Shown here piece after piece: positions 11,060 to 19,006 of a DNA stretch of 64,000 nt. Source of the stretch: Pseudofrankia inefficax (lineage in GTDB: Bacteria; Actinomycetota; Actinomycetes; Frankiales; Frankiaceae). The stretch is taken from NCBI RefSeq assembly GCF_000166135.1, contig NC_014666.1, positions 7,316,001 through 7,380,000 of the forward strand. Direction: 5' to 3'. How positions within the stretch are numbered: position 1 is the stretch's first letter; each line of letters starts with the position of its first letter. The notes beneath the pieces are model-generated. The model was not told the DNA's origin, did not search any database, and saw only the letters and a program-made list of their open reading frames with translations. The position numbers and the translations under genes are program-made.

Positions 11060-11836
11060 GTGGCCACCGACTCCGTCACCGCGCTCGTCGCGAACGCCCC
11101 GGCTGGCGCCGCCGAGAACCTCGACCGGATTCGCGTCGATCTGGCGGTGTTCGACATCGCCGGCACCACCGTGGAGGAGCACGGCGCGGTCTACACCGCC
11201 CTGCGGGCGGCCGTCGAGGCGGCCGGCGCGCACGCCGGACTGGTCCTGGCCGACGCGGACGTCGAGCGGTGGATGGGTGCCGACAAGCGGGCCGCGATCC
11301 GGGCGCTGCTCGCGCCGGCCTACGCGGACACCGACGCGGCCGAGCCGGACGCCGCGACCGTGGAGCGGGTCTTCACAGACTTCCGGGACCGGCTGGACGC
11401 CGCCTACCGGACCCGGCCGCCGACGCCGATGCCCGGCGTCGTGGAGGCGTTCGGCACGCTGCGGGCGCACGGGATCCGGATCGCGCTGACGACGGGGTTC
11501 GACCGGACGGTCGTCGGCCCGCTGCTGGCCTCGCTCGGCTGGGACGGCGGCCTGCTGGACGCGGTCGTCTGCGCCGACGACGTCCCGAGCGGGCGGCCGG
11601 CGCCCTACATGATCTTCCGCGCGATGGAGCTGACCGGGGTGACGGCCGTGGCCCGGGTGCTGGTCGCCGGCGACACCGTGCGCGACCTGCGCGCCGGCAC
11701 CAACGCGGGCGCGGCGGCCGTCGTCGGCGTGCTGACCGGCCAGGTCAGCGCCACCGTGCTCGGCGCCGTCCCGCACACCCACCTGCTCGCCAGCGTCGCC
11801 GACATCCCCGCCCTGGTCACCGGCCCGACCGGCTGA
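11060..11836 (+). CDS. Phosphonatase-like HAD hydrolase (TIGR03351-like)
   Basis: A 258-residue HAD-superfamily enzyme related to phosphonoacetaldehyde hydrolase (PhnX), which cleaves a C-P bond. Motif I is VFDIAGTT with nucleophile Asp32 and the D-x-A variant typical of phosphonatases. Motif II is LTTGF, a GRPAPYMIFRAME segment matches PhnX, and motif IV is VAGDTVRDLRAG. In the cap domain WMGADK places Lys76 where the MGxxK motif supplies the Schiff-base lysine of PhnX. The GTG at 11060 follows AGGAAAGG. It is divergent from the FAD oxidase, whose aldehyde product it may cleave to inorganic phosphate. Confidence 0.85.
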   Translation: MATDSVTALVANAPAGAAENLDRIRVDLAVFDIAGTTVEEHGAVYTALRAAVEAAGAHAGLVLADADVERWMGADKRAAIRALLAPAYADTDAAEPDAATVERVFTDFRDRLDAAYRTRPPTPMPGVVEAFGTLRAHGIRIALTTGFDRTVVGPLLASLGWDGGLLDAVVCADDVPSGRPAPYMIFRAMELTGVTAVARVLVAGDTVRDLRAGTNAGAAAVVGVLTGQVSATVLGAVPHTHLLASVADIPALVTGPTG

Positions 11837-12007
11837 CCGGCTCGGCCTGGTCACCGACGCGGCCGGCGCGGCCTCGGCTCGGGGCGCGCCGATGAGTTGA
11901 CCGGGGACTGCCGGTCAACCGAGGACGATCGTGCGAACGACGATCGGGGCGCGGGCGGTTGTGGATGCTGCCGGACCGCGCCGACCACGACGCGAGAGGC
12001 CGCGCGG

Positions 12008-12514
12008 ATGCCCAAGCAGACGACGTTCCTGTGGTTCGACCACCAGGCGCACGAGGCCGCCGAGTTCTACGTGGGGCTTTTCCCGAACTCGAAGATCCTG
12101 GATGTCACCCACTACGGCCCGGACACCCCCGGGACCCCGGGCAGCGTGCAGACCGTCTGGTTCTCGCTGGACGGGCAGGAGTACATCGCGCTCAACGGCG
12201 GGCCGCTGTTCCCGTTCACCGAGGCCGTCTCCATCATGATCCACTGCGGGTCGCAGGAGGAGGTCGACCACTACTGGTACGGCCTGATCGCCGGCGGTGG
12301 CGCCGAAAGCTCGTGCGGCTGGCTGAAGGACCGGTATGGCCTGTCCTGGCAGGTGGTCCCCGCGGGCCTGTTCGACCTGCTCGGCGACCCGGACCCGGAC
12401 CGCGCCTACCGGGCCACCCAGGCGATGCTCGCCAGCAGCCGCCTCGATATCGCCGAGATCCGCCGCGCCGCCGACGGGCTGCCCGACACCGCCGCCACCC
12501 CACCGCGGGCGTGA
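12008..12514 (+). CDS. PhnB-like VOC family protein
   Basis: A 168-residue protein of the PhnB/YjdN (3-demethylubiquinone-9 methyltransferase-like) branch of the VOC superfamily. Diagnostic segments are TTFLWFDHQAHEAAEFYVG, LFPNSKI, FSLDGQEYIALNGG and GWLKDRYGLSWQVVP. The fold is a paired beta-alpha-beta-beta-beta module. No methyltransferase activity should be assumed. PhnB-type genes are often near phosphonate genes but have no proven role there. It lies 171 bp beyond the HAD hydrolase on the same strand. A 73-bp palindrome overlaps its stop codon. Confidence 0.85.
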   Translation: MPKQTTFLWFDHQAHEAAEFYVGLFPNSKILDVTHYGPDTPGTPGSVQTVWFSLDGQEYIALNGGPLFPFTEAVSIMIHCGSQEEVDHYWYGLIAGGGAESSCGWLKDRYGLSWQVVPAGLFDLLGDPDPDRAYRATQAMLASSRLDIAEIRRAADGLPDTAATPPRA

Positions 12515-12585
12515 TCGCGGTTTCGGCCCTGGACTGGTTGTAGCTTCGGCCGCTTCACGACCGCCGGAGGGCGCGGACGGCGATC
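12513..12585. repeat. 73-bp palindromic intergenic element, copy 2
   Basis: The element overlaps the last two bases of the PhnB-like stop codon and lies between convergent genes. It starts GATCGCGG and ends CGGCGATC, with the same 73-bp length as the other four copies. Its arms are the most diverged: GGCCCTGGACTGGTTG against CGACCGCCGGAGGGC. Confidence 0.7.
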
Positions 12586-12627
12586 AGCCCAATGCGCCTC
12601 GGGCGGCCGGCCGCCCGGCGCGGCGGG

Positions 12628-13047
12628 TCAGTACATCATCCGCGGGTCGACGTAGTGCTTGAACTCCAGCAGGTTGTCGGCGGGGTCGCGCAGGACCAGG
12701 GTCCGGTGCTCCTCGGCGAGGCCCTCGAACCGGAGTTCGACCGGCCGGAAGACCGGCAGCTTGCGGATCTCGACGAGGCGCACCAGCGCGTCGAAGTCCT
12801 CGGGCCGCCGGAAGGTCATCCCGAAATGGCGCGGATAGAGCCGCGGCTCGGCTCGCGGCACGTCCGGAGCGTCCTGCGGTGGTTCGGCCAGATGGCAGAC
12901 GACCTGGTCGCCGAAGAAGTCGAGGGTGACCCGGTCGTCGTAACGCCTGGCCAGCTTGCAGCCGAGTCGTCCGACGTAGAACGCCACGGTCGCGTCGAGG
13001 TCGTAGGCCGGGATGGCCAGGTGGAAGGCGTCGCCGGGCTCACGCAC
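12628..13047 (-). CDS. VOC (glyoxalase-fold) protein coupled to comA
   Basis: A 139-residue single VOC domain. It opens with FHLAIPAYDLDATVAFYVG, a standard first beta-alpha unit with a candidate metal-binding His. It ends RTLVLRDPADNLLEFKHY, whose glutamate is the usual last metal ligand. The middle has PRHFGMTF, another likely His ligand. It is therefore probably a metal-dependent enzyme (isomerase, lyase or dioxygenase). The GTG start at 13047 overlaps the ComA-family stop by 8 bp, so the two are translationally coupled and probably act in one pathway. Substrate unknown. Confidence 0.8.
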   Translation of the reverse strand: MREPGDAFHLAIPAYDLDATVAFYVGRLGCKLARRYDDRVTLDFFGDQVVCHLAEPPQDAPDVPRAEPRLYPRHFGMTFRRPEDFDALVRLVEIRKLPVFRPVELRFEGLAEEHRTLVLRDPADNLLEFKHYVDPRMMY

Positions 13048-13831
13048 GGCGGCCGCCGTCGATCGTGGCCTCGATGTCGAGCAGCGTGTCGGAACGCAGG
13101 CCCAGCCGCAGCGTCTCCAGTGCGATCACCTCCGTGGGCGCGATGTTGCCGAGGTTCACGTCCGTCCCGACCCGGCGGACGAAATAGGTCTGCAGTTCCT
13201 TCGTCGGCGCCTCGAACAGCAGCTGGTCGGTGGGCAGCCCGGCTTCCAGGATGTCCTCGATCAGCCCGAAACGCAGCCGGCCGTCGGGGCGGCAGATCCC
13301 GCTTCGGCCACTCTCCCTGGCCTCGGTGATCACAAGGTCCGCGCCCGCGTCCAGGTCGGCTCGGATGTATTCGACCCACCGCGACGGCGAGAGGCGTTCG
13401 GAGCGTTCCCCGTCCTTGAACCCAACCTCGCTGAGGACCGTGAAATCGTCGGCCAGCCGGGAGATGTAATCATCTTTTTCGGGGTTCGGCAGCTCGATCG
13501 TTCCATTGGATACCTCGACATGGCTACAGCCGTAGTCGTGACAGAACGCGCGGTAGTCGTCGAAACGGCGCTGCAGGACGTGCTTCTCGAACAGTGTGCC
13601 ACCGAAGAAGTAGCCGATACCGAGAGACCGCAGGGTCTCGATCTTCTGGTCGAGGTCGGCCGTGACCAGCGCGGTCCCCCAGCCGAACTTCACCAGATCG
13701 ATGAGCTCGGTCGAACTGGAGACAGCGTCCCGGAAGTAGCTGGTCGGCAGGCCGTTGTCGATCACCATCGTCAGGCCCCGGCTGCGTGGTTTTGCCTGCC
13801 GAGACGGTAGTCGTAGTGCGGTATCGCGCAT
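13040..13831 (-). CDS. Phosphosulfolactate synthase family protein (ComA-like)
   Basis: A 263-residue TIM-barrel protein that matches ComA from end to end. ComA adds sulfite to phosphoenolpyruvate to give phosphosulfolactate in coenzyme M synthesis. Conserved segments in order: RGLTMVIDNGLP, VKFGWGT, GGTLFE, VEVSNG, LSEVG, DLDAGADLVITEARESG, LLFEAP, and NIAPTEVIALETLRLGLRSDT. The ATG at 13831 follows a strong GGAGGAGG ribosome site. ComB, ComC and ComD/E partners are not seen here, so the product may be another sulfonate. Bacterial family members are often uncharacterised, and the exact reaction is inferred. It is divergent from a ligase/acyltransferase pair. Confidence 0.9.
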   Translation of the reverse strand: MRDTALRLPSRQAKPRSRGLTMVIDNGLPTSYFRDAVSSSTELIDLVKFGWGTALVTADLDQKIETLRSLGIGYFFGGTLFEKHVLQRRFDDYRAFCHDYGCSHVEVSNGTIELPNPEKDDYISRLADDFTVLSEVGFKDGERSERLSPSRWVEYIRADLDAGADLVITEARESGRSGICRPDGRLRFGLIEDILEAGLPTDQLLFEAPTKELQTYFVRRVGTDVNLGNIAPTEVIALETLRLGLRSDTLLDIEATIDGGRRA

Positions 13832-14006
13832 GTTTCAAATCCTCCTCCGCGTGCCCCCGCCACCCCGACCGTCGTCTTGCAAGCTGAACGGATCCTGAAG
13901 GGTTGTTACAGGGCAGCCATGTGTGAGTACCAGTTCCTGACCCTCCTTCGAGGGCCCTGAAATAGCGGCGCGGCAGCCTTGACCTGGGCAAGGAGACACG
14001 ATCACT

Positions 14007-14029
14007 CCGCCCACGGAGATCGTGGGCGG
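14007..14029. promoter_or_regulatory. Perfect 8-bp inverted repeat in the comA/ligase divergent promoter region
   Basis: CCGCCCAC at 14007-14014 and GTGGGCGG at 14022-14029 flank a 7-base spacer. The site lies in the 289-bp region shared by the divergent comA-like and AMP-ligase genes, 176 bp and 91 bp from their starts. The 15-bp centre-to-centre layout suits a dimeric repressor or activator. No regulator gene lies alongside, so the binding protein is unknown. Confidence 0.4.
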
Positions 14030-14120
14030 GCGACGCCTGCGGCGGCCCGGATCGCCACTCACAGGTAACGTTCAGGGCGCGCGCAAGCTGCTTTCAGGAA
14101 CGGCGAGAAACGTCAGGCCG

Positions 14121-15833
14121 ATGACGACGGAAGTGGATGACGCGAGTTTCGCTCCCACAATCGGCGGCGGTTGCCTTGTCACACTCATCGAGGCCCGGGG
14201 CGCCGACGCGCATCGCGTCTACCTCACGGACCCCCGCGGCGGGCGACGGCTCACCTACGGGGAGCTCGGGCGGGCGGTCCGCGGCTGGCGCGCCGAGCTC
14301 GACCGGCGCGCGGTGCCGCTCGGCGGCACGGTCACGATCGCGGTCGCGCAGCCGCTCGACTTCGCGCTGGCCTATCTCGGGGTCGTCGCCGGCGGGCGGC
14401 GCGCCGTCCCGGTACCGGCCGCGGCCCCCGGCCCCGAGCTCGCCCGCTCGCTCGGCCGGCTGAGCCCGGATCTCGTCATCGCCGACCCCGTGCTCGGCGC
14501 CGGCGACGGCATGGTCACGCCGGACGCCTACCTCTTCGGGTCACCCGAGGGCAGCCGCCTGGCCGCCACCGAAGCCGAGACCGGGGCCGAGACCGCCGTC
14601 GAGGCCGAGGCCGCCCGGCAGGCAGAGGCCGCCGGCCAAGCCGGGGCCGGGGTCGCCGCCGAGACCGGGGCCGAGACCGCCGGGCTGGCCACGGCCGGGC
14701 ACGATGAGCTCGGCGGCGTGCTGCTGGCCAGCTCCGGCACGACCGGGAAGCCGAAACAGGTGTTCCTCGACACCGGCCGGCTGCTGCACGTCGCGACCGC
14801 CGTCGCCCGCCACCACCGGCTGACCGCCGCCGACGTCGGCTACAACCCGCTGCCGTTGGTCCACGTGAACGCCGAGGTCGTCGGCCTGCTCGCGACCCTG
14901 GTCGGGGGCGGCGAGCTCGTCCTCGACCAGCGCTTTCACCGGCGCGGTTTCTGGGACCTGATCGAGGCCAGCGGAGTGACCTGGATCAACGCCGTGCCCG
15001 CCATCCTGGCGATCCTCGCCCGGGAGCCGGCGCCGTCGAGCGCCCAGACCCGCGCGGTGCGGTTCGTGCGGTCGGCCTCCGCGCCGCTGCCGGCCGCCGT
15101 CCTGACCGGGTTCGAGAGCGTCACCGGACTGCCGGTGGTCGAGACCTACGGGATGACGGAGGCCGCCAGCCAGATCACCGCGAACCCGCTGGGCGACGGT
15201 CGACGAGCCGGCTCGGTCGGACGGCCGGTCGGCTCCGAGGTCAGGATCGTGGACCCGGCCGGGCGGCCCTGCCCAGCCGGCGAGACCGGGCAGGTCCAGA
15301 TCCGCGGCCACGGCGTGATCGCCAGGTACGCGACCGAGACCGGCAGCGACACCGGCTGCGAGACCGGCAGCGAGCGTTTCCACACCGGTGGCTGGCTGGA
15401 CACCGGCGACCTCGGCCGGCTCGACGCCGACGGCTACCTGTTCCTGGTCGGCCGGACCGACGACGTCATCAACCGCGGCGGCGAGAAGATCTTCCCGCGG
15501 GAGGTCGAGGAGGTGCTGCTCGCCGACCCTCGGGTCGCCCGGGCGGTCGTCTTCGGCGTCCCGGACGACGTTCTCGGGCAGGTGCCGGTCGCCCGCGTCC
15601 AGCTCGTCGCCCCGACGCGCGGGGCCGAGCGGGAACCCGCGGGCGCTCGGCTCCGGAGCGCCGGTGCCGGCGGCCTGCCCGCCGAGCTCGCGCGCCGGTG
15701 CGCGGCCCGGCTGGACCGTTTCAAACGGCCGGTCCGCATCGAGGTCGTGGACGACATCCCGGTCGGCCAGACCGGCAAGGTGCTGCGCCGCCTCGTCGTC
15801 GACCGGGCCGCCGGCGACCCGGCGGCGGCCTGA
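14121..15833 (+). CDS. AMP-forming acyl-CoA synthetase/ligase (ANL superfamily)
   Basis: A 570-residue adenylating enzyme that activates a carboxylate as an acyl-AMP and transfers it, usually to CoA. Core motifs: SSGTTGKPK (P-loop), YGMTEAASQ (A5), the adenine-pocket region LDTGDLGRLDADGYLF, NRGGEKIFPREVEE (A8 hinge), and the C-terminal catalytic lysine in VGQTGKVLRR. A 40-residue Ala/Glu/Thr insert made from a duplicated sequence precedes the P-loop, and a Thr/Gly/Glu-rich loop sits near residue 410. The ATG at 14121 was chosen; it has a weak ribosome site. The stop overlaps the acyltransferase start (TGATG), so the two are coupled. Substrate unknown. Confidence 0.85.
   Translation: MTTEVDDASFAPTIGGGCLVTLIEARGADAHRVYLTDPRGGRRLTYGELGRAVRGWRAELDRRAVPLGGTVTIAVAQPLDFALAYLGVVAGGRRAVPVPAAAPGPELARSLGRLSPDLVIADPVLGAGDGMVTPDAYLFGSPEGSRLAATEAETGAETAVEAEAARQAEAAGQAGAGVAAETGAETAGLATAGHDELGGVLLASSGTTGKPKQVFLDTGRLLHVATAVARHHRLTAADVGYNPLPLVHVNAEVVGLLATLVGGGELVLDQRFHRRGFWDLIEASGVTWINAVPAILAILAREPAPSSAQTRAVRFVRSASAPLPAAVLTGFESVTGLPVVETYGMTEAASQITANPLGDGRRAGSVGRPVGSEVRIVDPAGRPCPAGETGQVQIRGHGVIARYATETGSDTGCETGSERFHTGGWLDTGDLGRLDADGYLFLVGRTDDVINRGGEKIFPREVEEVLLADPRVARAVVFGVPDDVLGQVPVARVQLVAPTRGAEREPAGARLRSAGAGGLPAELARRCAARLDRFKRPVRIEVVDDIPVGQTGKVLRRLVVDRAAGDPAAA
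14574..14682 (+). repeat. Duplicated 25-bp direct repeat inside the ligase gene
   Basis: Positions 14574-14598 and 14658-14682 are identical 25-bp sequences, 84 bp apart, each encoding AETGAETA. The stretch between them encodes an Ala/Glu/Gln-rich run. The period is a multiple of three, so the reading frame is kept. This looks like in-frame repeat expansion that produced a flexible linker before the P-loop, not a mobile element. Confidence 0.8.
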
Positions 15834-17089
15834 TGACGCTGACTCCGACGACCGACCTGGCGCACACCGGCCTCGCGGCCACCGAGGCCGCCGACCAGGC
15901 CTCGCGGCACGCGCCGACGAGCACGCCCGAGGTCAGCACGCCGGTCGCCGCCCCAGCGGGTGCCGGGCGCCAGCACGTCCACGAGGTCGACGTCGTCCGG
16001 GTGCTGACCTTCGTCGCGGTGATCGGCGTGCACGCGACCGGCGGGACGATCGACGGCTCCGGCTACGTCGGCAACGCCGCGCTCAACCTGCTGCACTTCA
16101 CCCGTGAGGCGTTCTTCGTCCTGACCGGCTTCGTCCTGGTGCACAGCTACGCGGACCGCCCGCCGCGCGGCCCCCGGCTGCGCAGGTTCTGGGCGCGGCG
16201 CCTGCTGCTGGTCGGCGTCCCGTACGCGGCATGGACCGCCGTCTACGGCGCGGCCGCGATGCGGGCCCGGACCAGCGACGACGGCGTTCTGGGCGGGATC
16301 CGGCAGTACTTCGGGCTGCTGTTCAGCGGGAACGCGCATTACCACCTGTACTTCCTGCTGGTCTCGTTGCAGATCTACCTGGCCCTGCCGGTGCTGCTGG
16401 CGCTGGTGCGCCGGGCCCGCCATCATCTGGCGCTGCTGCTCGCGGGGAGCGCGGCGCTGGAGGCGGCCATTCTGGTGGCGATCCAGTACGGGCCGCCGCG
16501 CGACGGGGTGCTCGGCTGGCTGCAGGACTACTGCCACGTCCTGCTGCCGACGTACCTGTTCTGGGTGCTGCTCGGCGGGGTCGCCGCGGCCCGGCTCGAC
16601 CGGATCCGCGGCTGGGTCGACCGGCACCGGCGGCTGGTCCCGGCGATCGTCCTGGCCGGCGCGGCGGCCGCGCAGCTGTGGTACGCGGCCTCGATCCACC
16701 ACGGCCGCAGCCCTGCCTTCGCGGCGTCGGTGTTCCAGCCCATCATGATCGTCTGGGGGACCGCCGTCGTCGTCGGGCTGTTCGCGGCTGGCCGGTGGTG
16801 GGCCGCCCGGCGCACCCCGGGCTCCCGGGCGGACCGGCTGCTACGGCTGGGCTCGGAGCTGTCGTTCGGCGTCTATCTGATCCATCCGCTGTTCGTCGAC
16901 AACCTCGTCAAGGTGCTGCCCGACCGGATACCGGCACCGCTGTCGACGCTGCTCATCGTCGCGGCGGCGCTGGCCGGGTCGGGGGTGCTGGTCTGGCTCG
17001 CCCGGCGCACCCCGCTGAGCCTCCCGGTGACCGGCCGGCCCCGCCTGCGCCGCGCGACCACGACGCCCGCGCCGGCCGGGCCAGCCTGA
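15833..17089 (+). CDS. Membrane acyltransferase, acyltransferase-3 family
   Basis: A 418-residue integral membrane protein with about ten predicted helices after a 50-residue soluble N-terminus. The family signature starts at EVDVVRVLTFVAVIGVHA (the R and H typical of acyltransferase 3), followed by REAFFVLTGFVL and RRLLLVGVPY. The C-terminus has GVYLIHPLF, also characteristic. Such enzymes move acyl groups to sugars, lipids, peptides or small molecules at the membrane. The ATG overlaps the ligase stop by one base, so both products probably serve one pathway: activate an acid, then transfer it. Donor and acceptor are unknown. Confidence 0.85.
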   Translation: MTLTPTTDLAHTGLAATEAADQASRHAPTSTPEVSTPVAAPAGAGRQHVHEVDVVRVLTFVAVIGVHATGGTIDGSGYVGNAALNLLHFTREAFFVLTGFVLVHSYADRPPRGPRLRRFWARRLLLVGVPYAAWTAVYGAAAMRARTSDDGVLGGIRQYFGLLFSGNAHYHLYFLLVSLQIYLALPVLLALVRRARHHLALLLAGSAALEAAILVAIQYGPPRDGVLGWLQDYCHVLLPTYLFWVLLGGVAAARLDRIRGWVDRHRRLVPAIVLAGAAAAQLWYAASIHHGRSPAFAASVFQPIMIVWGTAVVVGLFAAGRWWAARRTPGSRADRLLRLGSELSFGVYLIHPLFVDNLVKVLPDRIPAPLSTLLIVAAALAGSGVLVWLARRTPLSLPVTGRPRLRRATTTPAPAGPA

Positions 17090-17345
17090 CCGCGGCGCCC
17101 GGCATCAGCCCGGCCAGCTGGGCACCAACCGAGGCGACGATCAGGGCAAACGAGCTGTTCCGGGCGGCTGACGTCCCCGAAAGCTAGGCTTCCGGGCAGC
17201 GGGAACCAGCTTCTACAGCGGCCCTGGTGTGCCGGCGGGCCTCGATCCCGCCAGGTCACGGGCCGCCCGGCCCCGGACCGGCGACCACGGCCGCGGGACC
17301 TCGAAGCGGGCCGCGAGGACGACCGGAGCGTGAGGAGTGGGTGCG

Positions 17346-18260
17346 GTGACGGCGACGTTCGATCTCGGGCTGGCGGGCAAGGCGGCGGTGGTGACCGGTG
17401 CCGGGGCCGGCATCGGGCAGGCGATCGCGCGGGGGCTGGCCGCCGCGGGAGTCCGGGTCGGCCTGGTCGAGATCGACCCCACCCGCGCGGCCGCCACCGT
17501 CGAGCTGATCGAGAAGGAAGGTGGCCAGGCCCTGGCGCTCCAGGCGGACGTCATGGACACCGCCGCCCTCACCGACGCCATCACCGCCACCCACACCGAG
17601 TTCGGCCGCCTGGACATCCTGGTGAACAACGCCGGCGGGGTGAAGGCGAGCCGGTTCCTCGACCAGAGCGAGCGCAGCTGGCGCCGCCACATCGACATCA
17701 ACCTCGTCAGCATGCTCGCCGCGACGTCGACGGCGGCTCCGCTGATCGCCCAGACGGTGGCCGCCGCTGCCGAGGCGTCCGGCGGGCGGCCGACCGGCGG
17801 CTCCATCGTCAACATCACCAGCATCGAGGGGATGCGGGCCGCCCCGATGTACGCCGTCTACGCCGCCTGCAAGGCCGGGATGATCAATTTCACCCGGACG
17901 ATGGCGCTGGAGCTCGCCGACTCCGGCATCCGGATCAACGCGATCGCCCCCGACCTCACCGCGACGGCCGGCATCCGCGGCATCATGCGCGGCCCCGTCG
18001 ACCCCGACACGCTGCCCGCTCCCCCGGCCGAGCGCGTCGAGGGCATCGAGCGGTACATCCCGCTCCGCCGCGAGGGCGTCGCCGCCGAGATCGCCGACGC
18101 CGCCGTGTTCCTGTGCTCCGACCGGGCCGCCTACATCAACGGCAGCACGCTGAGCGTCGACGGCGGCACCGCGGCCTCCGCCGGCTGGCTGCGGGCCGGC
18201 TCCGGCTGGACCCTCCACGGTGCTCCCGCCCCCTCCGGCTTCGCCATGGGAAACCAGTAG
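17346..18260 (+). CDS. Short-chain dehydrogenase/reductase
   Basis: A 304-residue classical SDR. Cofactor motif is TGAGAGIG, the NNAG motif is present, catalytic Ser is in ITSIEG and the Tyr/Lys pair is in YAACK. The C-terminus GSTLSVDGG is typical. An extra tail of about 30 residues follows this usual end. The GTG at 17346 has GAGGAG eight bases upstream and is preferred to the GTG at 17337, which overlaps that ribosome site. It lies 256 bp past the acyltransferase on the same strand. That gap holds no gene, so cotranscription is unproven. Substrate unknown. Confidence 0.85.
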   Translation: MTATFDLGLAGKAAVVTGAGAGIGQAIARGLAAAGVRVGLVEIDPTRAAATVELIEKEGGQALALQADVMDTAALTDAITATHTEFGRLDILVNNAGGVKASRFLDQSERSWRRHIDINLVSMLAATSTAAPLIAQTVAAAAEASGGRPTGGSIVNITSIEGMRAAPMYAVYAACKAGMINFTRTMALELADSGIRINAIAPDLTATAGIRGIMRGPVDPDTLPAPPAERVEGIERYIPLRREGVAAEIADAAVFLCSDRAAYINGSTLSVDGGTAASAGWLRAGSGWTLHGAPAPSGFAMGNQ

Positions 18261-18284
18261 GAGGACCCGCCTACCATCCCCTTC

Positions 18285-18980
18285 GTGGACCGGTGGTCGA
18301 CGGCGGAGCGACTGTGCGGGCTGGCCGGCGGCGAGCTGGCGCAGCGCGGCCGGTTCGGGCTTCTGCGCGTCCGTGAAGCCCGGGCGCTGCGGCGCGGGAG
18401 GGCCGGTGTCTGGGGCGGCGAGGAAGGCCCGCGGGCGTTTCTGACCACGGTCGTCCGGGTGCCCACGGAACTGGCGGCGCGTGTACGGGCCGCCGCGCAG
18501 CCGGCCGCGGCAGCCGGGGTCAACAGCCACTACCTCTATCCGGCCGACGCCCTGCACATCACGCTCGCCAATCTCGACCGGTACGCGGATCTGCCGCTGG
18601 CGCGGCTGGCGGAGACGCTGGCGGACCGGGTCGCGGCCGCGCCGCCGATCACGTTCACCCTGCGGGGCCTCGCGGTCGCGCGCCACACCGTCTACGTCCG
18701 GGCCTATGCGCGGCCGGCCCCGGCTCTCCTCGCCCTGCGCGCCTCGATCCTGCGCGACCTCGGCTCCGAGCCACCCCGGCAGGAGCCGCTGCGGATCGCG
18801 GTCAGCAACGTGGTGCGGTTCCGCTGCGCCGACCTAACAACCGTCCTGCCGGCCGTGCATGCCCACCGGAACGCGCGTTTCGGCTCGTTCCCGCTGCACC
18901 GGGTCGAGCTGGTCCGCACCGACAAGGTCCTCTCAGCCGCCGGCACCGAACTGCTGGCCGCTTTCGACACCGGGCCGTGA
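18285..18980 (+). CDS. 2H phosphoesterase-like (LigT-type) protein with one degenerate motif
   Basis: A 231-residue protein resembling the 2'-5' RNA ligase/2H phosphoesterase fold. The first HxT motif is clear: ALHITLANLDRY, with His91. At the expected second motif about 75 residues later the sequence is RIAVSNVVRF, so the second His and Thr are replaced. Canonical 2H catalysis needs both histidines, so it may bind rather than cleave a phosphoester, or be inactive. Start is a GTG at 18285; AGGAGG lies 24 bp upstream, too far to be ideal. The gene is convergent with the nuclease-NACHT gene, with 26 bp between stops. Confidence 0.55.
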   Translation: MDRWSTAERLCGLAGGELAQRGRFGLLRVREARALRRGRAGVWGGEEGPRAFLTTVVRVPTELAARVRAAAQPAAAAGVNSHYLYPADALHITLANLDRYADLPLARLAETLADRVAAAPPITFTLRGLAVARHTVYVRAYARPAPALLALRASILRDLGSEPPRQEPLRIAVSNVVRFRCADLTTVLPAVHAHRNARFGSFPLHRVELVRTDKVLSAAGTELLAAFDTGP

Positions 18981-19006
18981 GGCGACAGGAGTCCGGCCTG
19001 CGGTGA

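Noticed and set aside
13040-13831. A complete coenzyme M biosynthesis cluster
   Set aside because: Only the ComA-family step is present. No ComB phosphatase, ComC dehydrogenase or ComD/E decarboxylase was recognised nearby, so coenzyme M as the product is not claimed.
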